A stretch of 64,000 nt of DNA from Sinohyriopsis cumingii (Eukaryota; Mollusca; Bivalvia; Unionida; Unionidae), in contig CM068825.1 of NCBI GenBank assembly GCA_028554795.2, positions 95,404,451 through 95,468,450 on the forward strand. The letters run 5' to 3'. The translations under genes were made by a program, and so were the position numbers. The notes under the pieces were generated by a model. That model saw only the letters and a list, made by a program, of their open reading frames with translations. It was not told where the DNA came from and did no database searches. Shown in pieces: positions 13,386-26,954 of this stretch; the first letter of the stretch is position 1; every line of letters begins with the position of its first letter.

Positions 13386-14412
13386 ATACTATATGTGTAT
13401 TTAAGTCATTTAATATGAAATAAATAAATTTCAAGAATGATTTGTCATTGTGATACCTTATATTTTCCAATTATCAGATGATGCACTATGAATACTACAC
13501 CTAATGTCAAGAGATGGTTCTAACTCTCAATCTTGTACATTCTGCACTACAAAGACTGATTTGATTATCTATGCAGCATATTCAAGAACATAATGATGTT
13601 GATTGCTGATTCTCGGTACAATGAAACAGCTACTGGCAGTTGGCTCTGAGACAATGGCAGTTTTGACTGTTTTTTTTTTTTGTGTATTCCATTGTTTTTA
13701 GGAAGGCAAATAATTCCTGACTGAGCTGCCGTAATGGGTTTCCATCAAAATTGATGCTGAATGGAGCAGGCAGTAGCAGTTATCAGAGGGAATGGTATGC
13801 TATCTGCAATAATCAAACAACCTGTCCAACACTTGGCCAGAAATGTTTATTATTACAAGTAGTTCCTAAACCAGTCTGACAGCAGCTAATACTATTGTAA
13901 CAAATTAGTTTGGTAGGTGTTTGCATTATTTCCTTGCTGTCTTTTAGAACATAACCAAGACATTTTTCAAGATAAAAATGGAATAATTTATGGATAAATT
14001 AAAGAAAACTTGATAAACCTAGAGTAAATTTTGGGTTTTTTTTTATTCTGAACACTCATATCCCAATTAAAATAGGTTTATTTTAATTCTACTATTTGGC
14101 TTTTCAACAGCTGACAATCCAAGGTAACATAAAGATGATTTTGCAGAACAAACACATGCTGGATGTAAGTTATTGCTGAAATACAGAGACAATATGTTTA
14201 TTTAACTTGTCATAAAACAGGCTTCATCTTTAATTATCATTATTTGAATGTTAAAAGTTTGCTCAGTATGGTACAGCATTCCCTCACTATAATGCCCTTT
14301 GTTATAATACTGTTCCTGTCTATAGTATGGGCATGGATTCCATTTCATTATGCAGCAGCTGAATGTGTATTATGTACTTCATTATAAAGTAGTTTTGCCA
14401 TAAAACTGTATA
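13386..14412. other. Intronic DNA, no feature seen
   Basis: AT-rich DNA with poly-T tracts near 13670 and 14037; no gene or recognised repeat. Confidence 0.4.
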
Positions 14413-14414
14413 GA

Positions 14415-14740
14415 CTACTCTGGTGGCCTAGTGGTTAGAGTGTCCACATCAGATGCAGGAGGTTGCAAGTTTCCGAACCATGGCTGAATCATAACAAAGA
14501 CATAAAAATGGTACTAACAGCTACCTCGCTAAGTACTCAGCATTAAGAGGTTAGTGTTACAACTGGTTAGCCTGGTGTCATGATAATGTGATTGGGTGGG
14601 ACATGATGCTATATGTCTGCGGCATGATGCCCCAGTACTAAAATCACTAGAAACTGCCACAATGCAGACATTGTAGTGATATGACTGAAGAATTGTAAAA
14701 GCTTTATGAAAAATCCAAAACACACAAACACACACACATA
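14415..14740 (+). mobile_element. tRNA-derived SINE, family A
   Basis: Near full-length copy. A tRNA-like head carries the A-box phrase GGCCTAGTGGTTAGAGTG and a degraded B-box. The body has AAGAGGTTAGTGTTA, GGCATGATGCCCCAGT and CATTGTAGTGATATGACTG, and the tail is (CA)n. The family is the commonest SINE in the window, with copies at 16681, 19289, 22923, 24040, 27223, 53779 and 61785. Confidence 0.9.
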
Positions 14741-15655
14741 AAATTGTATACAGTATGGCTCCCAGTGTTATAATTAGAGAATAGTGTACTTAGCTGTGGA
14801 AAAACATCCATCCAACTTCCAAATAGAGTAGACCTAGATCTACAATGGCTACCATGTGATACTAGAAGCCCAAAATACATGCCAAACCTTGCAAATTTCT
14901 CATACTGTCTCGATATAAAAAAAAATATCTAGGTGCCTGTTCTAGAAAATTTGCCCAATTTTGATTTATATTTCCTAGCTCTATGCCAACAGCTCAGCTG
15001 TCTGTTCCAGGAAATAAGCAGATTAGTAAATGACATTTCTGTGCATTCTATTTGTTAATCAAGGTGGAAATTGCTACCTGACAACTATAAGTGGTTCTGT
15101 CAAAATGTATATTAAATGGAAAATAAGTAGTAGTTATCACACAGAATGGTTGCCTAACTCTTTTTATGGAACATACTATCCTTATCAGAACTGCTCTTGA
15201 CAACAAGCAGTCCTTCAACCAGTCTAGCTGCTCCTGTGGTTTACAGGGATGGACAAAAAGCCTTGATACCATTTAGTAAATGTATGTGCAACTTCTTCCA
15301 GCGTGTGGGCCAGGTAAGCAAATTTTAAAGCCACACACTACAATGTAAATATCTGGATAAAAACAGACCATGGGACATAGCTTGTATTGTGCCTGATTAG
15401 TACATAATATACACATTTGAAAGATGTTACATAATCCTACAGTGAAAAAAACTGAGATAACTTTATAATAAAATATCTTTTTTTCTCTGGACAAATAGCC
15501 TTTAATTCATTGGTTTTAAAAAAATTAATAAAACATGAGTACTTCAAAGGAGCTAACATACTACTGGCCAGAAAACTTTACAGGAATCCAAGATAAGACA
15601 ATTTCTTTCTTTTAACTGCTGAGTGCTGAAACCATGTTGGATATTCTTCAGTGAT
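14741..15655. other. Intronic DNA, no feature seen
   Basis: AT-rich with no coding signal; the short minus-strand frames have no recognisable domain. Confidence 0.4.
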
Positions 15656-15659
15656 TACA

Positions 15660-16490
15660 AGATTTTCAAATTAACTACTGTAGTGGACAAACTGGATGTT
15701 AGATTGGCAAAGTTTCCATTTAACACATAGCAGACATTATAAGAAGTCTTTGTTGAAAATCTCTCATCCATATGACCATCCATTCAGGGTAGGAAGAATG
15801 ACAATACGATTTATAAAATGGCCAGCATGTCCATCATTTTGCATGTTATGATTGGCACTGTTTCACTTAGGACCAACTAGGTATCATAAAGGCTTTTGGT
15901 AGAAAACTCCACATATGACCATCCATTAGGAAGATGCAGAGATAACAATAGATAACAGTATATTCAAAATGGCCATCATGGGGCCATACTGAGGTTTGCT
16001 TTGCATCTTTTTCCATAGGACAATTTACACATCATAAGAACTCTTCTGGTGAAAACTCAATGTCATGGCTTTCTATTTAAGAGGAGTAGCAATAAAAGAT
16101 TTCCAAGGTGGTCAACATGGTGGCCATTTTAGATGTCAGACTGGCACCATTTTAATTTATTACCAAGAAGATACCATAAGAAGTTTTGTAGTGAAAAACT
16201 TATGTTGATATAACCTTCCATTTTGGTGGAGTAACAATAACAAGATTGCTACATGGTGGCCATATTGGATATCAGGCTGGCACCATTTCCATTCAGGACC
16301 AAGTATGTATACATGACAAGAAGTCTTTTGGTGAAAGCACACTGTCAATATGACCAGCCATCATGAAAAAGTAACTATAACAATATTTTCAAGATGGTCA
16401 TTGTGGTGGCCATATTGGAGGTCAGACTGACCCCATTTTCATCCAAGAGAAGTAGTGATAACAAGATCTTCAAGATGGCCACTGACAGAA
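15660..16490. repeat. About 145-bp repeat, five diverged tandem copies
   Basis: Landmarks such as TATGACCATCCATT recur at about 15770, 15915, 16065, 16210 and 16350. Between them are 'atggtggccatattgga', 'cagactggcaccattt' and 'aggaccaactaggtatc'. The copies are diverged, so the expansion is old. Single copies of the same family occur at about 20400-20720 and 61440-61640, so a dispersed element has been locally amplified. No coding function. Confidence 0.8.
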
Positions 16491-16680
16491 CAATAAATTC
16501 TGGAGCAACTAGACCATGGGATATATATGGGTGTAAAGTGTTGAATTTCGAATTGTGTTGAACCTCAAAGATGAATGAATTGAGCATTAAAATTTCATCA
16601 CATTTAAGCCAGAAAATTCTTTGACTGTTTTTTTTTCTCCCACCATTCAGTGTTAAAACTTGAAAGGCTAGCATGTATAA

Positions 16681-16925
16681 CCAGTCCCAACCTCTTAATG
16701 CTGAGCACGAAGCAAGGCAGCTGTTAATACCATTAAGAGGTTAGTGTCAGGACTGGTTGGCCTGGTGTCAGGATAATGTGTCTAGGTGAGACATCATGCT
16801 ACATGTCTGTGGCATGATGCCCCAGTGCTAGACATCACTTTAAACTGCCACACTGCAGACATTGTAGCGATATGACTGGAAAATTGTTAAAGCTACGTTA
16901 AAAATCTAAGTTACACACACACATA
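16681..16925 (+). mobile_element. SINE A fragments in fold-back arrangement
   Basis: A short inverted piece of SINE A (16681-16733: 'cagtcccaacctcttaatgc' reading as the reverse of the family body) abuts a direct 3' two-thirds copy (16733-16925) ending in (CA)n. The junction forms a potential hairpin around ACCATTAAGAGGTTAG. Confidence 0.8.
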
Positions 16926-16984
16926 ACTGAGATTGAATTGGAGTTACTGCTATTAATTTATATTGATTAAATTTATTTTTTTTC

Positions 16985-17135
16985 TTGTCTAAGGGGGCTC
17001 ATATTGCCTTATTTTTTCCCAACAGTCTTGCTCAGTTCTCTGTTGAAATTCTATCTTTCCACTCCCACAGGGCTATAATATTGAGGGAGTTCATCCTCTA
17101 GAAAACTCCAGCCAAATCCAATTAACCACCCTTAC
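16985..17135 (-). repeat. Dispersed repeat, copy 2 (inverted)
   Basis: Inverse copy of the segment at 9185-9345, with 'ctataatattgagggagttcatcctcta' as its landmark. Confidence 0.6.
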
Positions 17136-19285
17136 AGTGGATATAAGGTTTCATGGCAATCCTCCAAGTAGTTCAGAGGAGTAGTGATAACAAACTTGAG
17201 TTAATGGATGGACAGTTGACACACAACAGACTAAATCCCATAAGTTCTCCTGCTCTATAACCAGTAGAGCCACAAATGACATTTGTCAACAATCCTTGTA
17301 AAAAATACAGGATTATCAAACCCTGGAAGGAGTTGGGACATTTTCCAAATACACCGAATTATTAATTATGTAGGTGCCAGTTTCACAAGCCAATGACATA
17401 CTGTATACATCCCACACAAATGCCATATTTATCCATATGCACCTTACCACAAATAACATGGACCAAAATCTGTCTTAGTGTAATGCACTGGCTGATCAGG
17501 GTGTATACAATTCACTTTAAAATGATTAGTACAACAAGCATCTGTAACTCTGATCAACCATCACATAACATACTGCAGGATGATCTCGGTTAATGTTATT
17601 CATACTGGAGTGTGCATTATATATGAATAAATACAGTACTGTAAAACACCATGTTTACACTCTTTACTGGCACCCATATTAAATATTTTCTGTCTGATTT
17701 TCAATAGCTTATTTTTAAACAACTATTTTTACATCTGAATTGAAACATATTTATTGCAACATTATTTTCTATCTTGCCATGGTCATTAAACTAAATTCCA
17801 AACACCCCAGGCCTATTGACTGCTCAGTAGTATTCTGCAGGCTGTTGCCTATGTGGGATAGATGTATTTGTTAAGAACATATTACCTTATATATCTAGAT
17901 ATACTAGATTCAAAAGAGATTAAAATGCAGTGTATATAATGGACTGTTAAGGGACCATTTTTTGCCAATTGTTGCTTCTGCAGACAAGTGTCCTTTTTTA
18001 TTCAGGTTGAATATAAAAATTAAAGCAAGAACAGTTTTTTTTTATGTATAAAGAATTTCTTCTTGTGCAGAGGACAAATGTGTGTTGCACTTGTAATGGA
18101 GAGATCTGCATTGGCTCAGTGGTTACCATGACAGACCTGCAACTAAAATGATGCAGCATCGAATCCAGAGCAGGCCGACCAAGTCTGGTCTAGGGTGCAT
18201 CTCTGCATAAGACAGCTTACTTGTATTGGCTTCAATATAACCATTCTTGTGCTGATGTGCACTTGATCTCCAACAAACAAATCGTAACAGTGGAAAATAA
18301 TATAACATCCACACATGTACATACAGTTTCTGTATAAACAGATTGTAAACCTCTGTATAAATATACTTTATAATTTTTTAAGTCCCATGCAATCCTTGCA
18401 TTAAAAAATCAGGTGAACCCTATTAGTCCAATAGATCTGATTTTAACCAGTTTCAATCAGTACAATACAACCTGTATTTAAAGGTCATCCAAGGGACCAC
18501 TTAAATTTTGTCTTTAGTAGACAGGTGCCCTTTTTACAAAGAATAATATAAATCTTGTCCTTCATGTGCAGGTGTTCTCTCTATGGAGGAGACTGTTAAT
18601 ACAGGATAAACAGCACCTGTACCAAGTACAACTATTCTGTTTCATTTGTGATACAAACCCTTGATAAAATGCAGGTAAACATTTGGTAGCCTTGAGTTAA
18701 AGTCTGTACAAATGGAAGCAAGTGTGGGTGGAAGTAGTATTTATGCATGACTCACAGACACAGAAGGATGAATGGGTGTCATGGATTAGTGAATGTAATG
18801 GATGGGTGCATAGAAAAAGTATAAAGGATAGTTCAATAGTGAGAATGGATTAAAGTCTGAAATAAAATATATTTAAAAAAATTTATCCCTTGGGAGATAT
18901 TTTATGATACAAAGAAACTTCATAATGTATTCAATTTGTTTCAAGGCTAAAATTCACATATATCAACATAAATATTACAATTTTACCCTTTCTTCAAATA
19001 ATTAATTACCAATATCCATGTACTTGATATGCAAAATCAACTGCATTATGGTAAAGTCCATGAAAGTATCAAAACACAACACAAACTAGTATCAATTAAC
19101 ATGATCTGTACACACCAATTCTCCACTTCCAGCATATAGCTTTCTCTCTGAGTATTCTGGTAATCTTCATTCACCCAAATTTTCATTATATCCCAAAAGC
19201 ATTTATACCTGTCTGGTCCACTATTTTTTATCCTTTGAAAGCTTTGAGATAGTTTGGATGAATCCAAGTCTGTGTAACTGATTCT
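17136..19285. other. Intronic DNA with possible degraded repeats
   Basis: No gene seen. At 17360-17590 a stretch with 'gcactggctgatcagggtgtat' resembles a heavily decayed copy of the MITE family at 24415. At 18095-18170 'tggctcagtggttaccatg' and 'gcatcgaatccagag' look like degenerate A and B boxes of another tRNA-derived element. Both are low confidence. Confidence 0.3.
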
Positions 19286-19288
19286 GGA

Positions 19289-19645
19289 ACCACTCTGGTG
19301 GCCTAAGTGGTTAGAGCGTCTGCCTTGGCTGCAGGTGGTCGCAGGCTTGAAGTCATACCAAATACTTATAAAAATGGTACTATAGGAAGTGGCTGCCTCA
19401 CTTAGCACTCAACATGAAGAGGTTAGTGTTAGGACTGGTCAGCCTGGATAATGTGACCAGAGGGGAAATGATGCTACATATCTGCAGCATGATGCCCCAG
19501 TGCTAGACATCACTATAAACTGCTACACCACTGCTGACATTGTAGTGATAGAACTGAACAATTGTTAAAGCTAAGTAAAAAATCCGAATCTCTCTCTCTC
19601 TCTCACACACACACACCCACACACCCAGACACACACACACACACA
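19289..19645 (+). mobile_element. SINE family A copy
   Basis: Head 'ctctggtggcctaagtggttagagcg', then the family body and a compound (TC)n(CA)n tail at 19590-19645. The tRNA-like head has one extra base in the A box. Confidence 0.88.
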
Positions 19646-20395
19646 GATTCTGGATATTTTATATGTCACATTCCATCACATCTGGAGATGATTAAAGCAA
19701 CAAAATGATGTGCCTGATTATGCAACTAATGATTAGAAGTATATAACTCACCACTATGAAGCTTTCCTAGTCTCCAGTAGCCATGGTAAACATTAATTAT
19801 GAACAGGTGGGTGCAATGAGTGCAGGTTAAACATTTACAGAAGAATACAAATTAGCTAATGAAGTGTCAAGAGATGTGTAACCATGCCTACAATGGAAGC
19901 CATAGCAACTGTTACTACATCTAGCACACTTATTCCAAAGACAGCATTTACTGGGAGTGCATAAACTAGAACACAAAAAGATTTTCTCCCATTACTTATC
20001 AGAAATCACACTTAAATAGCAAGGATAATTTGGAGGATGCAAAACTTTTTATTTGTGATGTAAATGTGCTTCAGCTATTAGCCAAATGCCATAGGCAAAA
20101 AATGGAAAAAGCACTACATCAACCTGATTGTTCAAATGAGGACAGTGAGTGATGCCAACTATTCCTGCAGGGTAGGGTACATTTTCTTTGACCTTTTTTA
20201 TGATAACAGGAAATGAAAAGAAATTAAGAAACATACAACACAATAGAAAGAGAGACGAAGAACAAAACTTGTAAACAAGTAAATCTAGCCATATACTGTG
20301 TTGCAAAATTAAATACCATTGATACAGATTTTCATCAACAAGCATCTGCTGTCATATTCTCACTTTTTGATTTTAGTTATTTTTAAATTACCGAT
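19646..20395. other. Intronic DNA, no feature seen
   Basis: No coding signal or recognised repeat. Confidence 0.4.
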
Positions 20396-20399
20396 GAAA

Positions 20400-20720
20400 T
20401 TAGTAAAAGTTTCTATCGGTTGGAGTACCAATAAGAAGATTTTCAAGATGAATCCAAATCATACTGGATTTCAGATCAACACCACTTCATTTAGGACCAA
20501 CTAGACATCATAAAAAATCTTTCAGTGAAAACACCATGTTGATATGATCATTCATTCAGGAGGAGTAGTGATAATAATTTTCATAGTGGATATCTACAAA
20601 CTATTGCTAACAGATGGACAGGTGTCAGAAGATGGACATCTGACAGTGGATGCCAGATGACAGGCAACCAACAACAGACCATCCTACAAGCTTCCCTGGT
20701 CTATTACCAGTAGATCTAGT
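20400..20720 (+). repeat. Dispersed copy of the 145-bp repeat family
   Basis: Contains 'tttcagatcaacaccacttc', 'aggaccaactagacatcat' and 'cattcaggaggagtagtgat', as in the array at 15660-16490. It is followed by 'tacaagcttccctggtctat' and 'accagtagatctagt', a 3' extension also present near 17240-17270. Confidence 0.65.
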
Positions 20721-22225
20721 CCTAAAATCTGGAATCATTACAAAGCTGAATTTCTTTTCTAATTTTTATGATGCTTCCTGGTATCCAGCCAACTTTGCCA
20801 ATACTGAGTGATACACACACATGCTGTTTTCTCACACATGTCCACTTTCATTATGCAGAGCCACTACCACAAATACAATGTAGCCAAGTGAAGCCCCTTG
20901 TCTTGTCTATCAGTCTGCAAGAGAAGAATGACTGAAAGTGGCTCTTTTTCTGTAACAATCAGGCACTGAGGCATTCAATGATTTTGTCCAGCTGATAACA
21001 ATTAGCTAGCCTTAAGAGTGCTAAAGATTTATAAGCCAAGAATTTTTCGGCATTATTATCACTTTCTCGGATACAGAATACATATATAAATTATAAATTA
21101 TACCTGGAAGAGATCTGTACTAAACTGGCTATAATATCTGCCATTGTTTCCTTTATCAAAAAGCATGACAATCCATAACATTTATTTATTTTCCTTTTGA
21201 AATTCTGAATTTAATCATATTTGTTTCTTTGTTTTTTGCCTAATAATCTACAGATATGCAGCAAAACCAAATTATCCCATAGCTTTTCTCAGTTAATGCC
21301 ACCATCCACCCCAGACCCAAATATACATAATTGTCCCTACCCAGCAGGCTCAGCCCCTAATGGATGGAACAAATATCAAAGTTAGTCTGCATGACAAAAC
21401 TCAACAACTAAATTTAGTACTTTAGTTCTATACAATCGATTGTATGACTAAGTATCCCCAACCATTCAAGCTTCACCTAGGTGGGTAGAGCAAAATTGTA
21501 AAACCATTGTGCACATCTAACTGTCACAAATCTGAATTGGTGCAAGTTTTACATTATGTATGTATGCGAGATTGGGCAGAATTATGTAATCCCCACCTTT
21601 TCTTAGCAGTGTAGGGATAGTTATCTAGTTGTTTATTTATTCAATTCATAGTCTTTGGTTTTTCATGTATTTATTTATTTCATATGTCTTTAAAAAAATA
21701 TGCAACATACTTATCAGATATAACTTGACAATATGTCTTCAGATGTATTTAATTTCACCACAAAAACAACATGTGAATAAGTGACATTATATAATCTATA
21801 CAAGTGCAATTCATATTTTATTTCACGGCTATTCCTTTCTAAGATCTGGTACAAGCACAGCATACCTTCCAGATTATGATGTGTCATACAAAAAACATAA
21901 CTTCTGACTCACAACTCCCCCCAATGCTTGTGTTTCTAAAAACAGAATTTCTAGTAAATCTTATGATCTTATGACAAACGAAAAATGACACTGTAATATA
22001 TGCCTAAAACATGTAGCCTGTATAAGTAATAAACAGTCATGATTTACATAGCTTCATCATCAGTGGCTTTATGCTCATGGAATACTATTAATCTGGGCAG
22101 TTTATATAGTTAATTATCACAGAGGCAATTAAAAGGCCCCAGCTACCAAGTGCAGAGTATCAATTCAAAAGTGTTCTCCATGGTATAGCAGTGTTAGGGA
22201 CCAGCTTCGCACTGCTAAAAGAGAC
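20721..22225. other. Intronic DNA, no feature seen
   Basis: AT-rich, no long open frame, no repeat that I recognise. Confidence 0.4.
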
Positions 22226-22227
22226 TG

Positions 22228-22589
22228 CTCCTCTTCTGACAATCGTATACTCATTATTCAAACTATGAAAACGAAGTCATATGGACAACGTTCTTTTGCA
22301 TACCAGGGCCCAGCAACGTGGAATGAATTGCCCACTGAACTTTGACACAAAGACACAGTGATCCCATTCAAGAGTGCTCTTAAAACTCACTTATTTCGAC
22401 TGCAAGAACAAACTTAAAGACCTAATAATGTTTCCTACCTTAAATATTTTCAGTATGTTTTTTGTTTTCTAATTTCATGGTGTTTGCTTTTTGTAATCAT
22501 ATCATTATATATTTGTTTCTTGTGTTATAAGTGTTGTCTAATGTTTTAAAGTGCTTAGAGCTTTTAAAGATTAGGTGCTATACAAAGTC

Positions 22590-22624
<35 letters not shown>

Positions 22625-22625
22625 A
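22228..22625 (+). mobile_element. 3' end of the CR1/L2-like LINE
   Basis: A 5'-truncated copy colinear with 7170-7560. It covers the last coding stretch (ACGAAGTCATATGGACAACG), the 3' UTR and a (TTA)n tail at 22590-22624. It is truncated at its 5' end, as expected for incomplete target-primed reverse transcription. Confidence 0.88.
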
Positions 22626-22922
22626 AGGTAAAAGTGGTCAGAGCTGAACAACCAAAACACCACCGAATTCTTAACTCAATGACAATGACATTAGCAATGG
22701 TGATTATGTGTGTTGCTTGTCTTTGCATCACCTTCAATCCTTCCCATGAACTACTGGGAGCAACATAGTCAGCAAACTACAAGTTAATACTGTATTTCAC
22801 AGACCAATGGACTTAAAAGTTAGAAACATTTTGTGTATGGTTTATATTTAATATTTTCGTGATTCTGATGATGTCAGCGTGTGAACATTTGGAGACATCC
22901 AGGTTGCTAACCTGGACTGGCA

Positions 22923-23250
22923 CTGCTCTGGTGCCCTTGTGATTAGAGTGTCCACCTCAGACGTAAGAGACTGTGGGTCAGAACCCCGGCAGAGTCATAT
23001 CAAGTACTTGTAATTATGGTACTAACAGCAGCCTTGCTAGGCACTCATCTTTAAGAAGTTAGTGATAGGACTGGTCGGCCTGGTGTCAGGATAATGTGAC
23101 TGGGCAGTGACATCATGCTACATGTCTGTGGCATGATGCCCCAGTGCTAGACATGACTATAACTTGCCACAATGCCGACACTGTAGCGATATGAATGAAT
23201 TTTTTTTAAAGCTATATTAAAAATCCAAATCACACACACACATACACAAA
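22923..23250 (+). mobile_element. SINE family A copy
   Basis: tRNA-like head 'gctctggtgcccttgtgattagagtg' with B box 'gggtcagaaccccgg', body and (CA)n tail. It is more diverged in the A box than the other copies. Confidence 0.88.
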
Positions 23251-23261
23251 CCAGGACTAGC

Positions 23262-23340
23262 CTAGATAGGTATTGAACCCGAAACCTTTTAAGAGACAGA
23301 CACCATAATAACTGAGCTACTGCAGCTCCCCACCTGGGGT
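23262..23340 (-). mobile_element. tRNA-like head of another SINE
   Basis: Reverse complement begins 'gggagctgcagtagctcagtt' (A-box-like) and contains 'gggttcaatacc' (B-box-like). It is too short and mismatched for a tRNA gene and is taken as a SINE head adjoining the copy at 22923-23250. Confidence 0.45.
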
Positions 23341-23780
23341 CGGATGGTATAGTGTAACAATGAATGGCTCTACATCTTTCAACAAATTTTCAAAGAATAA
23401 TTGAATTATGGGAGGATTAAGATGATTTAAGGAACATTTAAAATGATGGAATCTATGACACAAAGAAACACATCCCGCTATGCTTCTGAGTACTGATTCC
23501 TCAGATTATATCCCCCCTCTTGATCAGTGGCATAAAAAGCCAAGGAAACTGTTCTAAGGACATGAGATAAATTCTTAAACTTTTGGGGAATTCATTTGCT
23601 ATATCTGAAAACATGATGAGCCCCAAATACATTTATTCTTGTTATCCATGGCCTTGAATATTGATTTCTTTCACTGTGTCAAAATGCAAAGGAATCAAGA
23701 TTTTATTCTCTTTGTTTGAAGCGAATGATAGGTATTTGTTAATAATCTCACAATCTATTAATCCTGCTTTGTCTAGCAGA
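23341..23780. other. Intronic DNA, no feature seen
   Basis: No gene or recognised repeat. Confidence 0.4.
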
Positions 23781-23784
23781 TTAT

Positions 23785-23990
23785 ACAATATATACTCGCT
23801 TATAACTCAAGTCCAACTGCAAACAACTTGGACCGTAATTTGCCATTGCATGATGCACCAGCAGATCAGGGTCTATGTTGTTTGTTGTACTGTTACTCCC
23901 AACAAACTGTAAAAACTCAGATCTGCCAGTGCATTAGGCAACAGAAGATCTGGGTCTGTGCAGTCTTTAGCTTTAAAAAAAATGACTTAA
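23785..23990 (+). mobile_element. MITE family copy, truncated
   Basis: Starts with the family left end 'tatatactcgcttataactc' followed by 'aagtccaactgcaaac' and the inner 'gcagatcagggtctatgttg'. The right terminal repeat is missing. Confidence 0.65.
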
Positions 23991-24039
23991 AAGCTAGCAT
24001 AGTACATGTGTTTAAAAAAAAATTAGTCATATCCCTATG

Positions 24040-24298
24040 ATGTCTGCAGTGTGGCAGTTTACAGTGATGTCTAGTACTGGGGCATCATGCTACAGACATG
24101 TAGCATGATGTCCCACCCAGTCACATTATCCTGACACCAGGCTGACCAATCCTAACACTAACCTCTTAATGCTGAGTGCCTAGTGAGGCAGCTATTAGTA
24201 CCATTTTTGTAAGTTTTTGGTATGACTCAGCAAGGGTTTGAACCCATGACCTCTGCTTCCCAGGCGGATTCTCTAAACACTAGGCCATCGGAGCGGTG
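24040..24298 (-). mobile_element. SINE family A copy, minus strand
   Basis: Reverse orientation: the (CA)n tail is missing at 24040, the body is present, and the tRNA-like head 'ccgatggcctagtgtttagag' ends at about 24298. Confidence 0.88.
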
Positions 24299-24414
24299 CA
24301 TGTGCTGTATGACAAAACTCACCATGTGTACCTGGCCTGAAGGGTTTTTCAATTGTTAAGGTACTGTAATTAGTTTCTGTTAGATGGTGGTTCATTACCT
24401 ATGTGACCGCTGAC

Positions 24415-24632
24415 ATTGATAAATATATAAACTTGCTTATAAGATGAGCCCATCTGCAAAGACCCAGATCTGGCATCATGTAATGAACCGGTAGATCCTG
24501 GTCTGTGAAGTTTTTTAAAAGCAATCAGTAGAACAATCAATATAGACCCTGATCTGCAGGTGCATTATGCTATAGCAGATAAGGATCTTTGTTGTTTGTA
24601 GTTTGACTTATAAGTGAGTATAAATGGTACTT
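24415..24632. mobile_element. MITE with imperfect inverted ends, about 215 bp
   Basis: The left end ('atataaacttgcttataag') and right end ('cttataagtgagtataaat') are inverse copies, and both flank inner blocks with 'gatctgcaggtgcattatg' and 'gatctttgttgtttg'. Related copies are at 23785, 26955, 50642, 55495 and 57893. They have no coding capacity and share palindromic termini, as expected for a non-autonomous DNA transposon. The transposase family is unknown. Confidence 0.75.
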
Positions 24633-25020
24633 ATTTGTCCATTATCAAAGTGACCAAATGCTCTGGCAGCTTCTTGACACTAACTGTATTTGAAAGGTTT
24701 CAAAGATTGCTGGTCAAGAAATCAGGGGTCATTAAATAGCAGCTTATCAATCAATATCTTGTTCATCATTTCAAAAACAGAACTGGGTATGACTCACTCA
24801 GTCACTGATTAAGTTCTCATTAGTTGTCAACAACCAGTTTTACCAGAAATGTTTCCTGTGCATTCAAAGAGCTTGAAAAGTAGGATTCTTTACAAGATTT
24901 GCCATTGAAAATCTATGCATCTTACGTATAATTGATTTTTATCTATAAAAGGCATTAGTGTCCATGGTAGTCCAACAGCTTCAACACCATGGGCTACATG
25001 GACCAAAACTCATGGGACAT
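24633..25020. other. Intronic DNA, no feature seen
   Basis: No gene or recognised repeat. Confidence 0.4.
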
Positions 25021-25024
25021 ATCT

Positions 25025-25130
25025 ACATAAATATATATATAGATACATACATAGGTACATACACAGATAGATACATACATACATAGATACATACATATAT
25101 AAAAAGATACATACATACATACATACAATA
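25025..25130. repeat. (ATAC)n-type microsatellite
   Basis: Interrupted ATAC/ATAG tetranucleotide run. The overlapping minus-strand frames rich in Tyr and Met are its translation. Confidence 0.95.
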
Positions 25131-26950
25131 TGAGAATGGGCCACAAAATAATGACCAATGGGCCACATTTGGCCTGCAGACCTGTAGTTGGACCATGAAT
25201 ATTGCAACTAATGCATGAAAACATACTTTTAATGTATACAATTTTTTACTTTTAATTCATTACTTTTCTTTTTACTGGAAGCAAATTTAACATGACAGAA
25301 ATCATTAAATGTCATTTCCAATACAAGAGACTATATGTTGGGATATTTCATCATAATAATTCTTAAATACAAAGTGAAAGGAAAAGGGCACACCTTGACA
25401 AGCTGGTCCTAATTCTCATTGGCTTTAATTATTTTAGCAACATACATGGAGAATAGCTATGTTTTTAGGAGATATATAGAAATATTTCAAAGTGAAGCGT
25501 AAACATTGTATCCACTTCATGACTGAAAAGCATATCTACTTAAAAGAAGTAGATTTTCTTTTCTTATATATTTTTTGAATGCAAAAGCCTTCATTTTGCC
25601 AAGATTTTCTCCATTCTTTGCCAATGTAATTGACAGCTTCATTACTACAATGACAGAAAGAAACTCCTATATTGTAAAATAATTAAATGGGATAGCAACA
25701 ATTGACATTTTTAGCTTGTAGATAACATTTAATCAAATAATGACTGTATTCATATGACACCAAATTTTTATTTTTGTTAACATATTTTATGTGCAGATTG
25801 ATACAGTTTAGTTGGGGTAATGTAGAAACATCACAGATCAGTTGTATCTGATAGATATCAGAGTGTAACATCTTTTAACAAAAGACTTTAAAGTCTGTTG
25901 AGTCTGCATGTAAAGATTTTCATTCTTTATTTTGTACATTTCTGGATTCAAATGTGAATTTTTGTGTGACCCTGGCAAGCTTGCCATCTAGTTCAGTAGC
26001 AAACATTGTATCCAATTTTCAACTGTTGCTTAATTTTGGATTGCAATCAACAATAATCAATGCACACTTTTTCCATAGTTTTCAAATACGATTGTGATGT
26101 GAGTAAACATTGCTACTTATAAAATTGTATTACTATATTTAATCAAGATTTTTTTTCTCTTAAAAATGTGTACTGTTTGTCATAGAGTATTACAGGTACA
26201 CAGTGCTGCATGGGTGACACATATCAACAGGTCTAATAAGCTCAGTCACAAACAGTGTCCTTGATTTGTTAACAAAAATAAATTATAAAAGAAGTAAATT
26301 CCTGAAATCTACCTTTTGCTGTTTGGAGTTTAATTTAAGGAATTTCTTGATGGTACCTCAATGATTGCATACATGTACACAATAGGGCCTACAGTTGACA
26401 AATTGTAAGATCTACACATCCTGCTTTGTATGAAACAAGAGGAAAGGGGTGAACAGAGAGCAAAGGAAGAATGGAACTAAATATAAAATGCACATTTAAA
26501 TAATATACATATGGGCTAATGTACATGTATATCCTAAATGGGGAAAAAAGTAGTTCCAAAAGTTATGACACCAATGTGGCAATAAAAGTGGTAGTGCCAC
26601 TGTGGTGACATCATTATTCACCCACTGATACATTTCCATATCTCACCATGAAATATATAATAAAAAACAATATCAACATGAGAAATTTCTTCTAAAAAAA
26701 GTTTCAAAACAGTACAATTGTAATATAAAAAGAAAAATTCTTTCTATGCAACATTCTCAAAATGCCAAAAAATATGATTATTACCTTTTTAAAAGTGATT
26801 CCTACCCCCAGTTTTCATTCTATGATGTGTCTTACGCCATATATAGAATTTTTAGATTGCACACCAATAAGTTAAATTTGTATAAGAGGCATCAGACCCA
26901 TAGAACTGACCAACCACGAAGGCAGATACAACCATGCCTTCTCACAAGAG
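25131..26950. other. Intronic DNA, no feature seen
   Basis: AT-rich; a 133-codon frame at 26746-27147 overlaps a MITE and has no domain that I recognise. Confidence 0.4.
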
Positions 26951-26954
26951 TACC

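Noticed and set aside
14415..14490. tRNA gene
   Set aside because: A and B boxes are present, but the cloverleaf is degraded and a SINE body follows directly; the same applies to the other SINE heads.
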